A stretch of DNA of 64,000 bases from G963663315 sp963663315 (GTDB taxonomy: Bacteria > Pseudomonadota > Gammaproteobacteria > Arenicellales > Poriferihabitantaceae). Under the pieces are notes generated by a model. The model had not been told where the DNA came from. It did no database searches and worked only from the letters and a program-made list of their open reading frames with translations. A program made the translations under genes and the position numbers. Below are positions 55,087 through 63,361 of the stretch, piece after piece (positions within the stretch are counted from its first letter, which is position 1; the number at the start of each line of letters is the position of its first letter). The stretch lies in NCBI GenBank assembly GCA_963663315.1, contig OY760176.1, positions 1,302,001 through 1,366,000 of the forward strand, given 5' to 3'.

Positions 55087-55251
55087 AATGTCATCCGAAA
55101 TGGCCTAACTGGTTGTTTTTGTGTGTCTTTTTATTTTTCTACCAGGTTGATGGATTTTTACCCCGAAAAAAAATTTCCGGGCGCTGAATGGACACCGCCG
55201 GACCGGTGAAAATCCCCCCTCGAACCGACCCCCGCGACCTTCTGATTTCGC

Positions 55252-55339
55252 CTGAAATTCTTCTGAAATTCTTCTGAAATTCTTCTGATTTTCTTCTGAT
55301 TTTCTTCTGAATTACGTCTGAATTACGTCTGAATTTCTT
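55252..55339. repeat. Eight tandem 11-bp repeats (iteron-like)
   Basis: Eight exact-length units of 11 bp follow each other: CTGAAATTCTT three times, CTGATTTTCTT twice, CTGAATTACGT twice, then CTGAATTTCTT. The period is close to one helical turn, as in plasmid replication iterons or regulator arrays. No replication initiator gene is seen beside it. Confidence 0.75.
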
Positions 55340-55455
55340 ATGCGGTCATTCGCGGTATGCCCTTAATAGGGATGACCCCGAAAAGCCGTGCAAAGTTCCC
55401 CACGAACGGGGATTCCGGCTGCCTGAGAAAGAGGCGTAACCACGCATAACCGGGG

Positions 55456-55596
55456 CGGCTGATCCTGACGGGCCGCGACCGCACGGTGGGGGTGCAGGGC
55501 TATGCCGGCAGCGGCAAGACGACGATGCTGCGCCGGGTGGCGGAACTCGCGCGGGGCCGTCCGATGATCGGACTCGCCCCGTCGGCCTCGGCGGTC
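55456..55596 (+). pseudogene. Fragment of conjugative relaxase/helicase (TraA/TraI-like)
   Basis: A 47-codon fragment reads RLILTGRDRTVGVQGYAGSG and then KTTMLRRVAELARGRPMIG, containing the Walker A motif GYAGSGKT of the helicase domain of MobF-type relaxases. Nothing before or after continues the protein. It is probably left over from a conjugative plasmid or integrative element. Confidence 0.6.
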
Positions 55597-55705
55597 ATAA
55601 ACCCGCCCGCCCGTTGTCTGTCAGCGGGATAGATTGGAGCAGACCACACAGGGGGCAATGGAGAGATGGATTGCTCAACGTAGCATAGCTGATCACGGTA
55701 TGTTC

Positions 55706-55927
55706 TCAGGGACTTGTTACTTCAACCTCCACGGCTCCCGAACAGTTGTTTTTCGTGTCGGACTTGCCCGTCACCGCGTCCACGCAGGCGCCGTAGTAGT
55801 AAGTTCCGGGGCTGGACGGCTCGCCGTATTCTTCCAGAATTTCGATTTCTTCTGTCGTGAAGATCTCCCCGGAACTTTGCAATATCATGGTTCTTCTCGT
55901 GTACGTGTGGGTGGGGGACTGATTCAA
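55706..55927 (-). pseudogene. Fragment of CARDB-like secreted repeat protein
   Basis: The last ~35 codons read SPGTYYYGACVDAVTGKSD then TKNNCSGAVEVEV, a pattern found in CARDB-type repeats of secreted proteins. The rest (73 residues in all) lacks a signal peptide and other modules, so this is likely a remnant of a surface protein gene. The region 55597-55705 holds nothing I can support. Confidence 0.4.
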
Positions 55928-56053
55928 AACAGGGAGCCCTGCACTGGCAATGAACAGAGCATGGAAAGCTCACTTTGAGTACCTTGTCGATATTAGATGA
56001 GGCGGTACGTGTTTTGTACCACGATGGCACCTCCGTTCAAAATTGACGAAAAG

Positions 56054-56398
56054 TTACCCCGTCAACAGACTAGCCAGCTTTTCAAGTACCTCGCTTACCA
56101 CGGCCGATGGAGCTTTAATTTCAAACCGTGCGCCGCGTGATCGCCAGTCAAGGTTTCTGATCTGGTCGGCAAGAATGACTCCCGTAATGGGGCTCACTTT
56201 AGGTAGTAAAACCTCGAAAGGGTAACCCTTTACCCGGGAGGTTATAGAACAGAACAACGCCAGGCTGGTCTTTTGGTTGTAACCGCGTGGGCTCAGGACC
56301 AAGGCGGGACGGTGGCCAGCCTGTTCATGTCCGGCCTGAGGCGAAAACCTGAGCCATACGATGTCCCCAGTGTCGGGAACATAGCCTGTCTTCACCAC
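56054..56398 (-). CDS. mazF: MazF/PemK-type endoribonuclease toxin
   Basis: This is a 114-residue toxin of the MazF family, which cleaves mRNA at short sequences. The SH3-like barrel signature GDIVWLRFSPQAGHEQAGHR then PALVLSPRGYN, and LADQIRNLDWRSRGARF, are typical (close to PemK/ChpB). It overlaps mazE by 7 bp, the usual coupled antitoxin-toxin order. Confidence 0.9.
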   Translation of the reverse strand: MVKTGYVPDTGDIVWLRFSPQAGHEQAGHRPALVLSPRGYNQKTSLALFCSITSRVKGYPFEVLLPKVSPITGVILADQIRNLDWRSRGARFEIKAPSAVVSEVLEKLASLLTG

Positions 56399-56631
56399 TG
56401 CTCATTGCCCTGGGCTTCCCCGATTTCCTGTTCAGGATGACAATTTTCCGGCGTGATCCGATTGAGCAAATCGTTCAGGTCATAGGTTCGCTTCCGCATT
56501 ACGATTTGACCGCCCTGTGCATCCATCTCTATAGCCGAACCCTCCGACACCCCACATTGTTCCGCAATGGCCTTGGGGATGCGAACTGCCAGACTGCTGC
56601 CCCACTTACAGATGTGTAGATTTGCGCCCAT
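56392..56631 (-). CDS. mazE: MazE-type (AbrB/SpoVT fold) antitoxin
   Basis: This is a 79-residue antitoxin with an N-terminal swapped-hairpin DNA-binding fold (ICKWGSSLAVRIPKAIAEQCGV) and an acidic C-terminal tail that would cover the toxin. It has an AGGA ribosome-binding site before the ATG at 56631. The pair probably represses itself at an upstream AT-rich region (56640-56690). Confidence 0.9.
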   Translation of the reverse strand: MGANLHICKWGSSLAVRIPKAIAEQCGVSEGSAIEMDAQGGQIVMRKRTYDLNDLLNRITPENCHPEQEIGEAQGNEQW

Positions 56632-56859
56632 GTGAAGAATCCTGTTGAATATCTATATTGTATATCCTATTCTCTAACACAAGATAATGCAATCAGTATG
56701 AACTGGATTGTCGTCCTGAATGGATCTTTCATGGCACTCCGTTGCCAGGTCTTTTCAGCCTCACGGCCGCTCGGCGCCGGACCGACAGGAAGATATCGAC
56801 GAGCGATCCACGCGGATCGTCTTCGCTCCCTGGGAAAAGAAAACACATGACCCCTTTAC

Positions 56860-57156
56860 TCATGTAGCAAATGATATTGAGACCAGGTCATCCAGGTTGA
56901 TACGTTGACTGGCAACATGTAAATCAAAATTATTCTGCATCATCATCCAGCTTTCCGGAGAGCGACCAATTACCCTGGCGAGCTTTAATGCCATTTCAGG
57001 TGAAACATCGCTTTTACCGTTCTGCAATCTGCTCAATGTCGAGGGATTGACTTTCAGACTTCGTGCCAATTCATTGGTGCCGATATTGAATGGCTCCAAA
57101 TACACCCGTTTTATGAATTCCCCCGGGTGCAACGGAGAATATTGTTTAATCGCCAT
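56860..57156 (-). CDS. higA: HigA-type antitoxin (XRE helix-turn-helix)
   Basis: This is a 98-residue antitoxin of the VapI/HigA group. The helix-turn-helix lies in TNELARSLKVNPSTLSRLQ followed by NGKSDVSPEMALKLARVIG, and the N-terminal HPGEFIKRVYLEPF is family-typical. It starts on the last base of the toxin gene stop, consistent with the toxin-first higBA order. The 200-bp gap to mazE holds no supported gene. Confidence 0.9.
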   Translation of the reverse strand: MAIKQYSPLHPGEFIKRVYLEPFNIGTNELARSLKVNPSTLSRLQNGKSDVSPEMALKLARVIGRSPESWMMMQNNFDLHVASQRINLDDLVSISFAT

Positions 57157-57434
57157 TAGTGATAATCCTCATAGTTGACAATATACGCATGACCGTCAAT
57201 AAACTTGAAGACCAGCCGCCAGTTCTTATTCACATGAATCGCCCACAAGCCCTTTCTGTCACCAGCAAGAGAATGAAGTCGCCAACCTGGTATATCCATG
57301 TCATCAATAGAGAAAGCAGTGTGTAATGCCTGCAACTGTTCTTCTAATCGTTTAGCATGTTGTGCACGTATGCCAGACTTTGATCCAGTAGAAAAAAACC
57401 TTTCAAGGCCCTTATGCCTGAAATTATTTATCAT
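57156..57434 (-). CDS. higB: HigB-type (RelE family) toxin
   Basis: This is a 92-residue ribosome-dependent mRNA interferase family toxin with the usual start INNFRHKGLERFFSTGSKSG and WRLHSLAGDRKGLWAIHVN, then NWRLVFKF and YEDYH at the end. No ribosome-binding site is evident before the ATG. Confidence 0.9.
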   Translation of the reverse strand: MINNFRHKGLERFFSTGSKSGIRAQHAKRLEEQLQALHTAFSIDDMDIPGWRLHSLAGDRKGLWAIHVNKNWRLVFKFIDGHAYIVNYEDYH

Positions 57435-57440
57435 CTACAA

Positions 57441-57469
57441 ATAATATGTTATTATTGCTCATTGCGCAA
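57441..57469 (-). promoter_or_regulatory. Putative higBA promoter
   Basis: On the minus strand TTGCGC (57469-57464) and TATTAT (57446-57441) are 17 bp apart. The expected transcription start, about 7 bp on, falls on the higB ATG, so the message may be leaderless. Confidence 0.4.
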
Positions 57470-57535
57470 CATGACATTCAAAAACCTGTAAAGTAAATTG
57501 TGTACCACTCATGAATAACCTCTCTTACACATCTC

Positions 57536-58297
57536 ATGCCCGTACTTGACCGTTCACAGAGCCTGGCGGTTCTGATTGATGCTGACAATACCAGCGAACG
57601 TTACGCTCACGCGATCTTCGAGGAGGTCGCCAAGCTGGGCGAAGCCAATGTGCGACGAATTTACGGCGATTTCTCCGGCTCTCGCCTTGCCGGATGGGAC
57701 AAGAAAATTCAGTCGCTTGCAATCCTGCAACATCAGCAACGCAACAACACAACCGGCAAAAACGCTGCCGACATCGCGCTTGTGATTGATGCCATGGATC
57801 TGATGCACAAAGGCAAGCTGGACGGCTTCTGCCTTGTCAGTTCGGACAGCGATTTCACCCGGCTGGCGCAACGCCTGCGAGAGGATGGACTGGTGGTCTA
57901 CGGCTTCGGAGAGCGCAAGACCCCGGAAGCATTTCGCAGTGCCTGCAACCGGTTCATCTATGTCGAGAATCTGATTGAAGCGGAAGAAGAAAAAGGGGAT
58001 GGCAAGACGGCTGCCACACCACCGTCGGCAGCAAAAAAGGAGCCGCCTTCAAAGGCCGTGAAAATCATCGCCAGAGCGCTGGAGGAATCGGACGACGATG
58101 GCTGGGTAAATCTTGGTATTGTTGGCGCCCGGATATTCGGCACGACACCGGATTTCGACCCGCGCACCTATGGCTGCCCCAACCTGAGCACGCTGGCCAC
58201 GAAGTCCGGCGGTTTTGAAATCCAAAAAAGTCCGGGCAACGCAGTGCATATCCGCCGAAAGGCACAGGAAAAACCGAAAGGCAGAAAGGCCAGATGA
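57536..58297 (+). CDS. NYN domain putative RNase with C-terminal LOTUS/OST-HTH domain
   Basis: The protein is 253 residues. The N-terminal NYN (PIN-like) domain has the acidic catalytic positions in LAVLIDADN, AADIALVIDAMDLMHKGK and LVSSDSDFTRLAQRLRE, as in Limkain/LabA-type proteins. After a Lys/Glu-rich linker (about 145-175), the C-terminus (DGWVNLGIVGARIF then YGCPNLSTLATKSGGFEI) is an OST-HTH/LOTUS domain that binds RNA. It probably degrades or processes RNA. It neighbours two toxin-antitoxin pairs on the opposite strand. Confidence 0.85.
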   Translation: MPVLDRSQSLAVLIDADNTSERYAHAIFEEVAKLGEANVRRIYGDFSGSRLAGWDKKIQSLAILQHQQRNNTTGKNAADIALVIDAMDLMHKGKLDGFCLVSSDSDFTRLAQRLREDGLVVYGFGERKTPEAFRSACNRFIYVENLIEAEEEKGDGKTAATPPSAAKKEPPSKAVKIIARALEESDDDGWVNLGIVGARIFGTTPDFDPRTYGCPNLSTLATKSGGFEIQKSPGNAVHIRRKAQEKPKGRKAR

Positions 58298-58350
58298 CCG
58301 GCACACAGGCAGTGAACAACGTTCAAGCCGGGGTTCGCTCCACCCACATT

Positions 58351-59145
58351 TCATCTTTGTGCCTTCGCATCAGATAACTGATCACACGCTTCGGCGTGTA
58401 TCCTCGGATCGCCAACTGCAATGAATCTGTCTCCAGAGGTGAGCGTTAATGGATGCCCTTCCCAATCAGAAATCATGCCACCTGCATTGGTGATTATAGG
58501 CACAAGTGCGGTGTAGTCAGAAACGTCGTGTTGGGATTCAATACCTAAATCGATAAAGCCACCCGCGAGCCGACCATAAGCAAAACTGTTTCCTCCGTAA
58601 ACAGTTAACCGAGTACTGGAGACAATCCTTTTAAGCACCTCGTACTCGTTGCACCGAAACATTTCCGGCGAGTATGTAGTGATAATAGCATTTGCAAGAT
58701 TAGCGCAGGGTCGTGTCTTAATTGGAACTCCATTTAAGGTGCTATTTCTTCCATCTACACCAGCCCATCTGCATTTAGTTACAATGTTATCAATCAAACC
58801 GAGGATAGGGCGGCCCTCAAAACATAGGCTGATGAGGGTGCAATAAGTCGGAAGACCCGCCATAAACGCCGAAGTACCATCAATTGGATCAAGCACTCAA
58901 ACGCAATCAGCATCAATATTTACGGAACCATATTCCTCGCCATAAATCCCATGCTCAGGGAAGGTTTCCGTAATTCGTTGCCGCATGACACGCTCTACAG
59001 CTTTGTCTTGATCAGTAACGGGGGAACAGTCTTCTTTGAAAATCGGTTGAACGTCATGTTCCGACATCGAAATCAGCGTTGTTCGCGCGGCATCAGCCAG
59101 TTCGTTAGCGAAACCAACATAGCGATCTAAATTTTCTCTATGCAT
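58351..59145 (-). pseudogene. Inositol-monophosphatase-family phosphatase interrupted by TGA
   Basis: One continuous frame of 264 codons has a TGA at 58899-58897. The first part (82 residues) carries EEYGSVNIDADCV, and the next codons give VLDPIDGTSAF, the metal-binding motif DPIDGT; the rest includes GGNSFAYGRLAGGFIDLGIE. Family members (inositol monophosphatase, HisN-type histidinol phosphatase) usually read WVLDPIDGT, so the TGA stands exactly where TGG (Trp) is expected: a one-base nonsense change. Apart from this the protein looks complete. It follows the permease genes of an amino acid transporter and may have belonged to that unit. Confidence 0.8.
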
Positions 59146-59238
59146 TATAATTCCCTGACTCTATGCTCTATGCTAGTAGAATGGGAAGTCCCTCCAACCG
59201 ATTCGCATAGATTGCCTCTGCCGTTAATCTTTATCATC

Positions 59239-60054
59239 TTACGAAAGGTGGCGCGTTAATCGGGTATTAATACGCGCCAAAATAATTCGAATACTCTCAG
59301 TCAAACATAGGTAAATTATTGCCGCCCATAGGTAAACGTCAAAGTTGTAGCTTCTGGAAAAAGCCAGTTTAGTTGCGCCCATCAGATCGAAGATCGTAAC
59401 AATAGAAGCGAGTGCTGAGCTCTTCACCATCAATATCAACTCGTTACCTAAAGGCCGTAAAGCCAGCATAAGTCCCAAAGGTGCAACAATCTTGTAAAAA
59501 GTAACGAACGGCGATAGGCCCAGGCTCTTGGCGGCCTCAATCTGACCACGCGGAACGGATTGAATGGCTCCTTTCAGGATCTCGCCCTGATAAGCTGCTG
59601 TATTCAAGGTAAATGCCAACGCTACGTTATTAAACGGCTCACGGAAAAACCACCATATGTTCCATTCCTCAAGCAAAGGGCGTAATTGACCGGAACCATA
59701 ATAAAATAGAAACAATTGTACGAGGAGTGGTGTTCCGCGAAACAAATATACATAGCAGTACGCGATACTACGGATCAAAACGAATCGGCTAAGTCGCGCA
59801 AATGCAATTGGCAATGCCAGGAAAAACCCAAGAGAGACGGTTAAAACCACAATGACAATCGTCGTAACAAAACCTTTCGCTAAAGAATAACTATATTTAG
59901 CTAACAATTCCTGGTCAAGATTGATGGTCATGGAGAACACTACCATGACAAAAACAAAGACCCAAAAAGCTAATAGCCCTGCCCCTGCAACGATTTCAAA
60001 ACGCGTTGATTTTGAGTCCCCGAAAAAGAAGTTGCGTAATCTTGCGGGGCTCAT
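59239..60054 (-). CDS. Polar amino acid ABC transporter permease (HisM/ArtM type)
   Basis: The product is 271 residues with five or more hydrophobic segments, the permease core YVYLFRGTPLLVQLFLFYYG and the coupling loop QIEAAKSLGLSPFVTFYKIV. It starts inside the end of the previous permease gene (4-bp ATGA overlap). No ATPase gene follows within the window's minus strand; the next gene is the broken phosphatase. Confidence 0.88.
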   Translation of the reverse strand: MSPARLRNFFFGDSKSTRFEIVAGAGLLAFWVFVFVMVVFSMTINLDQELLAKYSYSLAKGFVTTIVIVVLTVSLGFFLALPIAFARLSRFVLIRSIAYCYVYLFRGTPLLVQLFLFYYGSGQLRPLLEEWNIWWFFREPFNNVALAFTLNTAAYQGEILKGAIQSVPRGQIEAAKSLGLSPFVTFYKIVAPLGLMLALRPLGNELILMVKSSALASIVTIFDLMGATKLAFSRSYNFDVYLWAAIIYLCLTESIRIILARINTRLTRHLS

Positions 60055-60767
60055 GTATGTCCCTCATGTCCGCGATTAAAACGCGTTTCAATTCGCTTCA
60101 GGCCAAAAGATGAAATGACAGCAATCGTGAGATAAATCAGACTCGCAACAGAGTAAAAAAATAACGGTTGCTTCGTATTACCAACCGCAATATTCGTCAT
60201 TCGCAAGAGGTCATCCAAGGCGATAATGGATACAAGTGAGGTGTCTTTCAGCAGGATGAGCCAGAGGTTTGATAACCCTGGCAATGCCAAGCGAATGACT
60301 TGGGGAAAGACAATCAAAAGAAAAGCTCTTACGCGCCTGATTCCCAATGCTTCCCCTGCTTCCGTCTGGCCGCGTGGTACAGTTGCGAGAGCGCCCGCGA
60401 ATACCTCACTGGAAAATGCCCCGATAACCAGACTAAGCGCTATCATCCCTGCAAAGAACCCATTTACCTCAATATAGGCGTCACTAAACAGCCCAACGAC
60501 CTGTCGTAACACAATCTGACCACCATAATATATGATGAACAGTGTCAGAAGCTCAGGCAGCCCACGAAATATGGTTGTATAGATATTTGCACTGATTTGA
60601 AGTGAGCGTACCGACGATCGCCCGGCAAGTGCGACCAACAGGCCAATTAGAAGAGCAACAGGTAGTGTGGCAAGTGCGAGAGATAGAGTGACTGTAAGCC
60701 CCGCAAACAGCTGATCTCCCCAGCCAGAATCACTGAAACTAAGAAGAGCCAGCGAATTTTCCATCAA
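60051..60767 (-). CDS. Polar amino acid ABC transporter permease (HisQ/ArtQ type)
   Basis: The product is 238 residues. It has the permease core TTIFRGLPELLTLFIIYYGG and the coupling loop GQTEAGEALGIRRVRAFLLI then VFPQVIRLALPGL. It is separated from the binding protein gene by about 150 bp containing a hairpin terminator, and overlaps the second permease. Confidence 0.88.
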   Translation of the reverse strand: MMENSLALLSFSDSGWGDQLFAGLTVTLSLALATLPVALLIGLLVALAGRSSVRSLQISANIYTTIFRGLPELLTLFIIYYGGQIVLRQVVGLFSDAYIEVNGFFAGMIALSLVIGAFSSEVFAGALATVPRGQTEAGEALGIRRVRAFLLIVFPQVIRLALPGLSNLWLILLKDTSLVSIIALDDLLRMTNIAVGNTKQPLFFYSVASLIYLTIAVISSFGLKRIETRFNRGHEGHT

Positions 60768-60802
60768 ATAGGCGCCATATTCAAAAATTTTCGAAAAAAT
60801 TC

Positions 60803-60828
60803 AAAAAAAAGGGTGCGTAGTCGCACCC
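60803..60828 (-). terminator. Rho-independent (partial) terminator between binding protein and permease genes
   Basis: On the minus strand a 7-bp GC-rich stem (GGGTGCG with CGCACCC, 60811-60828, 4-base loop) is followed by eight T. It lies after the binding protein gene and before the permeases, so it probably makes the binding protein message more abundant than the rest of the operon. Confidence 0.75.
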
Positions 60829-60919
60829 ATTTTAAGGGAAATCATTGGAGTATTCATTGCAAACTCACCCAGCGTAATATATCACTACCGGGCGAACCAT
60901 GGAGGAATTGATCTCTATC

Positions 60920-61690
60920 TTAGTATACGGAAAATGGAAAGTATTTATCGTTGATTGCCTGATATGTTCCATCGGCAAGAATTTCCGCAAGCGCAGCATT
61001 TACTTTCTCAGTGAGGTCGGGGTCTTCCTTGCGAACAGCCATGCCAACGCCAACACTCCACTCTTCTGAGTAAAATTCGCCAAGAAGGGCACAACATTTA
61101 CCTTCTTCCGTGTTTTCCGACCAGTCCCAAAGGACCACGGAGTCAGCCATGACAGCGTCAAGTCGGCCAGAAGCGAGATCAGCATTGGCTTCATCCTGCG
61201 TTGCATAAAGACGAACCTCAGAATCTGTATAATTATCCTGGAGATAGCCCGCATATGTGGTGGATGATTGGGCGCCAATGGTCAATCCGGCCAAGTCCTC
61301 CGGGCCAGTTTCAGTAATTTTCGTGTCTTTAGGAGCGATGAACTGTGCAGGCGTAGCGTAGTACTTATTCGTAAAATCCACCTTCTTCATACGTTCTTCT
61401 GTTATCGACATGGAGGCAATAATAATGTCGAACTTGTTGGCAAGTAACGCGGGAATAATGCCATCCCAATCTTGTGCCGTAAATGTGCACTCGGTCTGCA
61501 TCTTCTCGCACAACGCTTTAGCTATTTCGACGTCAAACCCTTTTAACTCACCATCAGAGTCTACGTAATTGAATGGCGGGTAAGCTCCTTCTGTCCCTAC
61601 ACGAATTTTTGACCAATCACCTGCAATAGCCAAATTAGTTGAAAACAAAATAGTCGCGAAAGCGACAAGAAGAAATTTAATTGGTTTCAT
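60920..61690 (-). CDS. Polar amino acid ABC transporter substrate-binding protein (ArgT/HisJ type)
   Basis: This is a periplasmic binding protein of 256 residues. The signal peptide (KFLLVAFATILFSTNLAIAG) is followed by KIRVGTEGAYPPFNYVDSDG, GFDVEIAKALCEKMQTECTF and DIIIASMSITEERMKKVDF, the pattern of Lys/Arg/ornithine and opine binding proteins. Cys residues suggest one disulfide (CEKMQTEC) and a pair at GKCCA. The linked aminotransferase and glutamate-amine ligase on the other strand suggest a diamine-type or basic amino acid. Confidence 0.88.
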   Translation of the reverse strand: MKPIKFLLVAFATILFSTNLAIAGDWSKIRVGTEGAYPPFNYVDSDGELKGFDVEIAKALCEKMQTECTFTAQDWDGIIPALLANKFDIIIASMSITEERMKKVDFTNKYYATPAQFIAPKDTKITETGPEDLAGLTIGAQSSTTYAGYLQDNYTDSEVRLYATQDEANADLASGRLDAVMADSVVLWDWSENTEEGKCCALLGEFYSEEWSVGVGMAVRKEDPDLTEKVNAALAEILADGTYQAINDKYFPFSVY

Positions 61691-61980
61691 TATTTAATCT
61701 CCGTTAATGGTTGTGTGTCGTGAAAGTTTAATTGCTTCAGGCCATTCCGATCATATTTTATTTGCAGAAATCGCACAGCCCATTTTGTAGTCATTGTAAT
61801 GTACCAATTACGAGATATCAATATATATGTTGATCAAGTATTTAGTATAAAAGTACTATTTCTTCTTGGCAAATGTTACATTTAGACTACACTTTTCTTA
61901 CTTTTATAGGGTTTATATCATTAACCCTCTCATGGGAATTCAAATAATTTGATCAAGTTTTTAAAGTTATCAGGGACCTC
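61691..61980. other. Divergent AT-rich intergenic region
   Basis: This 290-bp gap separates the binding protein gene (minus) from the aminotransferase gene (plus). It is strongly AT-rich and must hold both promoters, but I cannot assign convincing -35/-10 pairs or an operator. No small gene is seen. Confidence 0.4.
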
Positions 61981-63354
61981 ATGACTGACAGCTTAAGTAT
62001 GATCGCGGGTGTTTCGGTGGATGTACTCCATGATCTCGCTAAAAGTGAATTGGCATTTTATTCCACGAGTCGAACTGCGACCAAAGAAGCACTCGAAGCT
62101 GGATCTGGTCCATTTCTCGATTCAGTGCCCATGCACTGGATGAAAGATTGGCCAATGCCGTTCCCAATGTTGGTAACTGAAGCCAAGGGGGCGTTGCTGA
62201 CTGATCTTGATCACCACCAAATCGATGATTTCTGCCTCGGTGATACGGGTTCGATGTTTGGGCATTCTCCGGAACCTGTCACAGAAGCCATCCGCGAGCA
62301 AGCGGACAAAGGGTTGACTTTTATGCTGCCTACTGAGACTGCGCTCGATGTCGGCCAACTCCTGACCGAGCGCTTCGGTGATTTTCGTTGGCAGATATCA
62401 ATGACCGCCTCCGATGCTAATCGCTTTGCCTTGCGTGTTGCCCGTGCAGTAACCGGAAAACCCAAAGTGCTCGTTTTTCACGGTTGTTACCATGGTGCTG
62501 TCGATGATGCGATGGTGGAGCGCCGGGACGGGAAAACCCTGACACGCCCTGGTTTAACCGGACAAGTGACCAACCTTGCCGGGCTCGCAGCCTGTGCTGA
62601 ATTTAACGATTTGGAAAGTGTCGAAAACGAGCTTGAATCAGGACAGATCGCGGCAATTTTAACCGAGCCGGTGATGACAAATTGCTGCATGGTCTTGCCA
62701 GAACCGGGGTTCCACGAAGGCTTACGTGATCTCGCTACCCATTATGGTTCTTGCCTCATTATCGATGAAACACACACCATTTCTTCGGGGCTCGGTGGTT
62801 ATAGTAGTGTTCATGCACTCAACCCCGATATATTTGTGGTTGGAAAGTGTGTTGCCGGCGGAATGCCAACTGCGGTGTGGGGATTGCGAGCGGAGCTGGC
62901 CGATCGATACATTGTCTACAATGCCAAACGTCCAGCCGGACATTCCGGGATGGGTACGACACTATCCGCCAATGCGATGCAGTTCGTATGCTTGCGAGCT
63001 ATGCTATCCGAGGTTATCACCCCGGAAGCTTATACACACATGGAATGCGGTGCTGAGCGGCTAGCGCAAGGGTTGGACAAGTCGATTGCGAAACACAAGG
63101 CGCCTTGGCATGTCGTACGGGTCGGCGCAAGAGTTGAATTCATTTGTGCGCCAGGACAGCTCAGAAATGGAACTGAGGCTATGAAGGTACATGTTCCTGA
63201 ACTCGAATCAGCGATTCATACCGCATTGCTCAATCGTGGTTGTCTTATCGCACCCTTTCACAACATGATGCTGGTCAGCCCGCTCACAAAGAATGAGCAA
63301 ATAGACCGTCTGATTGCTGCCTTCGACGATATCTTGGCCAAACTGTTTACCTGA
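61981..63354 (+). CDS. Class III PLP aminotransferase (glutamate-1-semialdehyde aminomutase-like)
   Basis: This is a fold-type I class III aminotransferase, 457 residues. Visible are HGCYHGAVDDAMV, LIIDETHTISSGLGGYSSV (PLP-binding Asp replaced by Glu within DETHT, as in this group) and the PLP lysine in VVGKCVAGGMPTAVWG. It is not the haem-pathway enzyme by context: it precedes a glutamine-synthetase-like ligase by 7 bp and is divergent from a polar amino acid transporter. It may transfer the amino group of a diamine or omega-amino acid. Confidence 0.8.
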   Translation: MTDSLSMIAGVSVDVLHDLAKSELAFYSTSRTATKEALEAGSGPFLDSVPMHWMKDWPMPFPMLVTEAKGALLTDLDHHQIDDFCLGDTGSMFGHSPEPVTEAIREQADKGLTFMLPTETALDVGQLLTERFGDFRWQISMTASDANRFALRVARAVTGKPKVLVFHGCYHGAVDDAMVERRDGKTLTRPGLTGQVTNLAGLAACAEFNDLESVENELESGQIAAILTEPVMTNCCMVLPEPGFHEGLRDLATHYGSCLIIDETHTISSGLGGYSSVHALNPDIFVVGKCVAGGMPTAVWGLRAELADRYIVYNAKRPAGHSGMGTTLSANAMQFVCLRAMLSEVITPEAYTHMECGAERLAQGLDKSIAKHKAPWHVVRVGARVEFICAPGQLRNGTEAMKVHVPELESAIHTALLNRGCLIAPFHNMMLVSPLTKNEQIDRLIAAFDDILAKLFT

Positions 63355-63361
63355 GAATTAT

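Noticed and set aside
55388..55425. A CRISPR-repeat-like hairpin (TTCCCCACGAACGGGGAT)
   Set aside because: Only one copy, with no spaced repeats and no cas genes.
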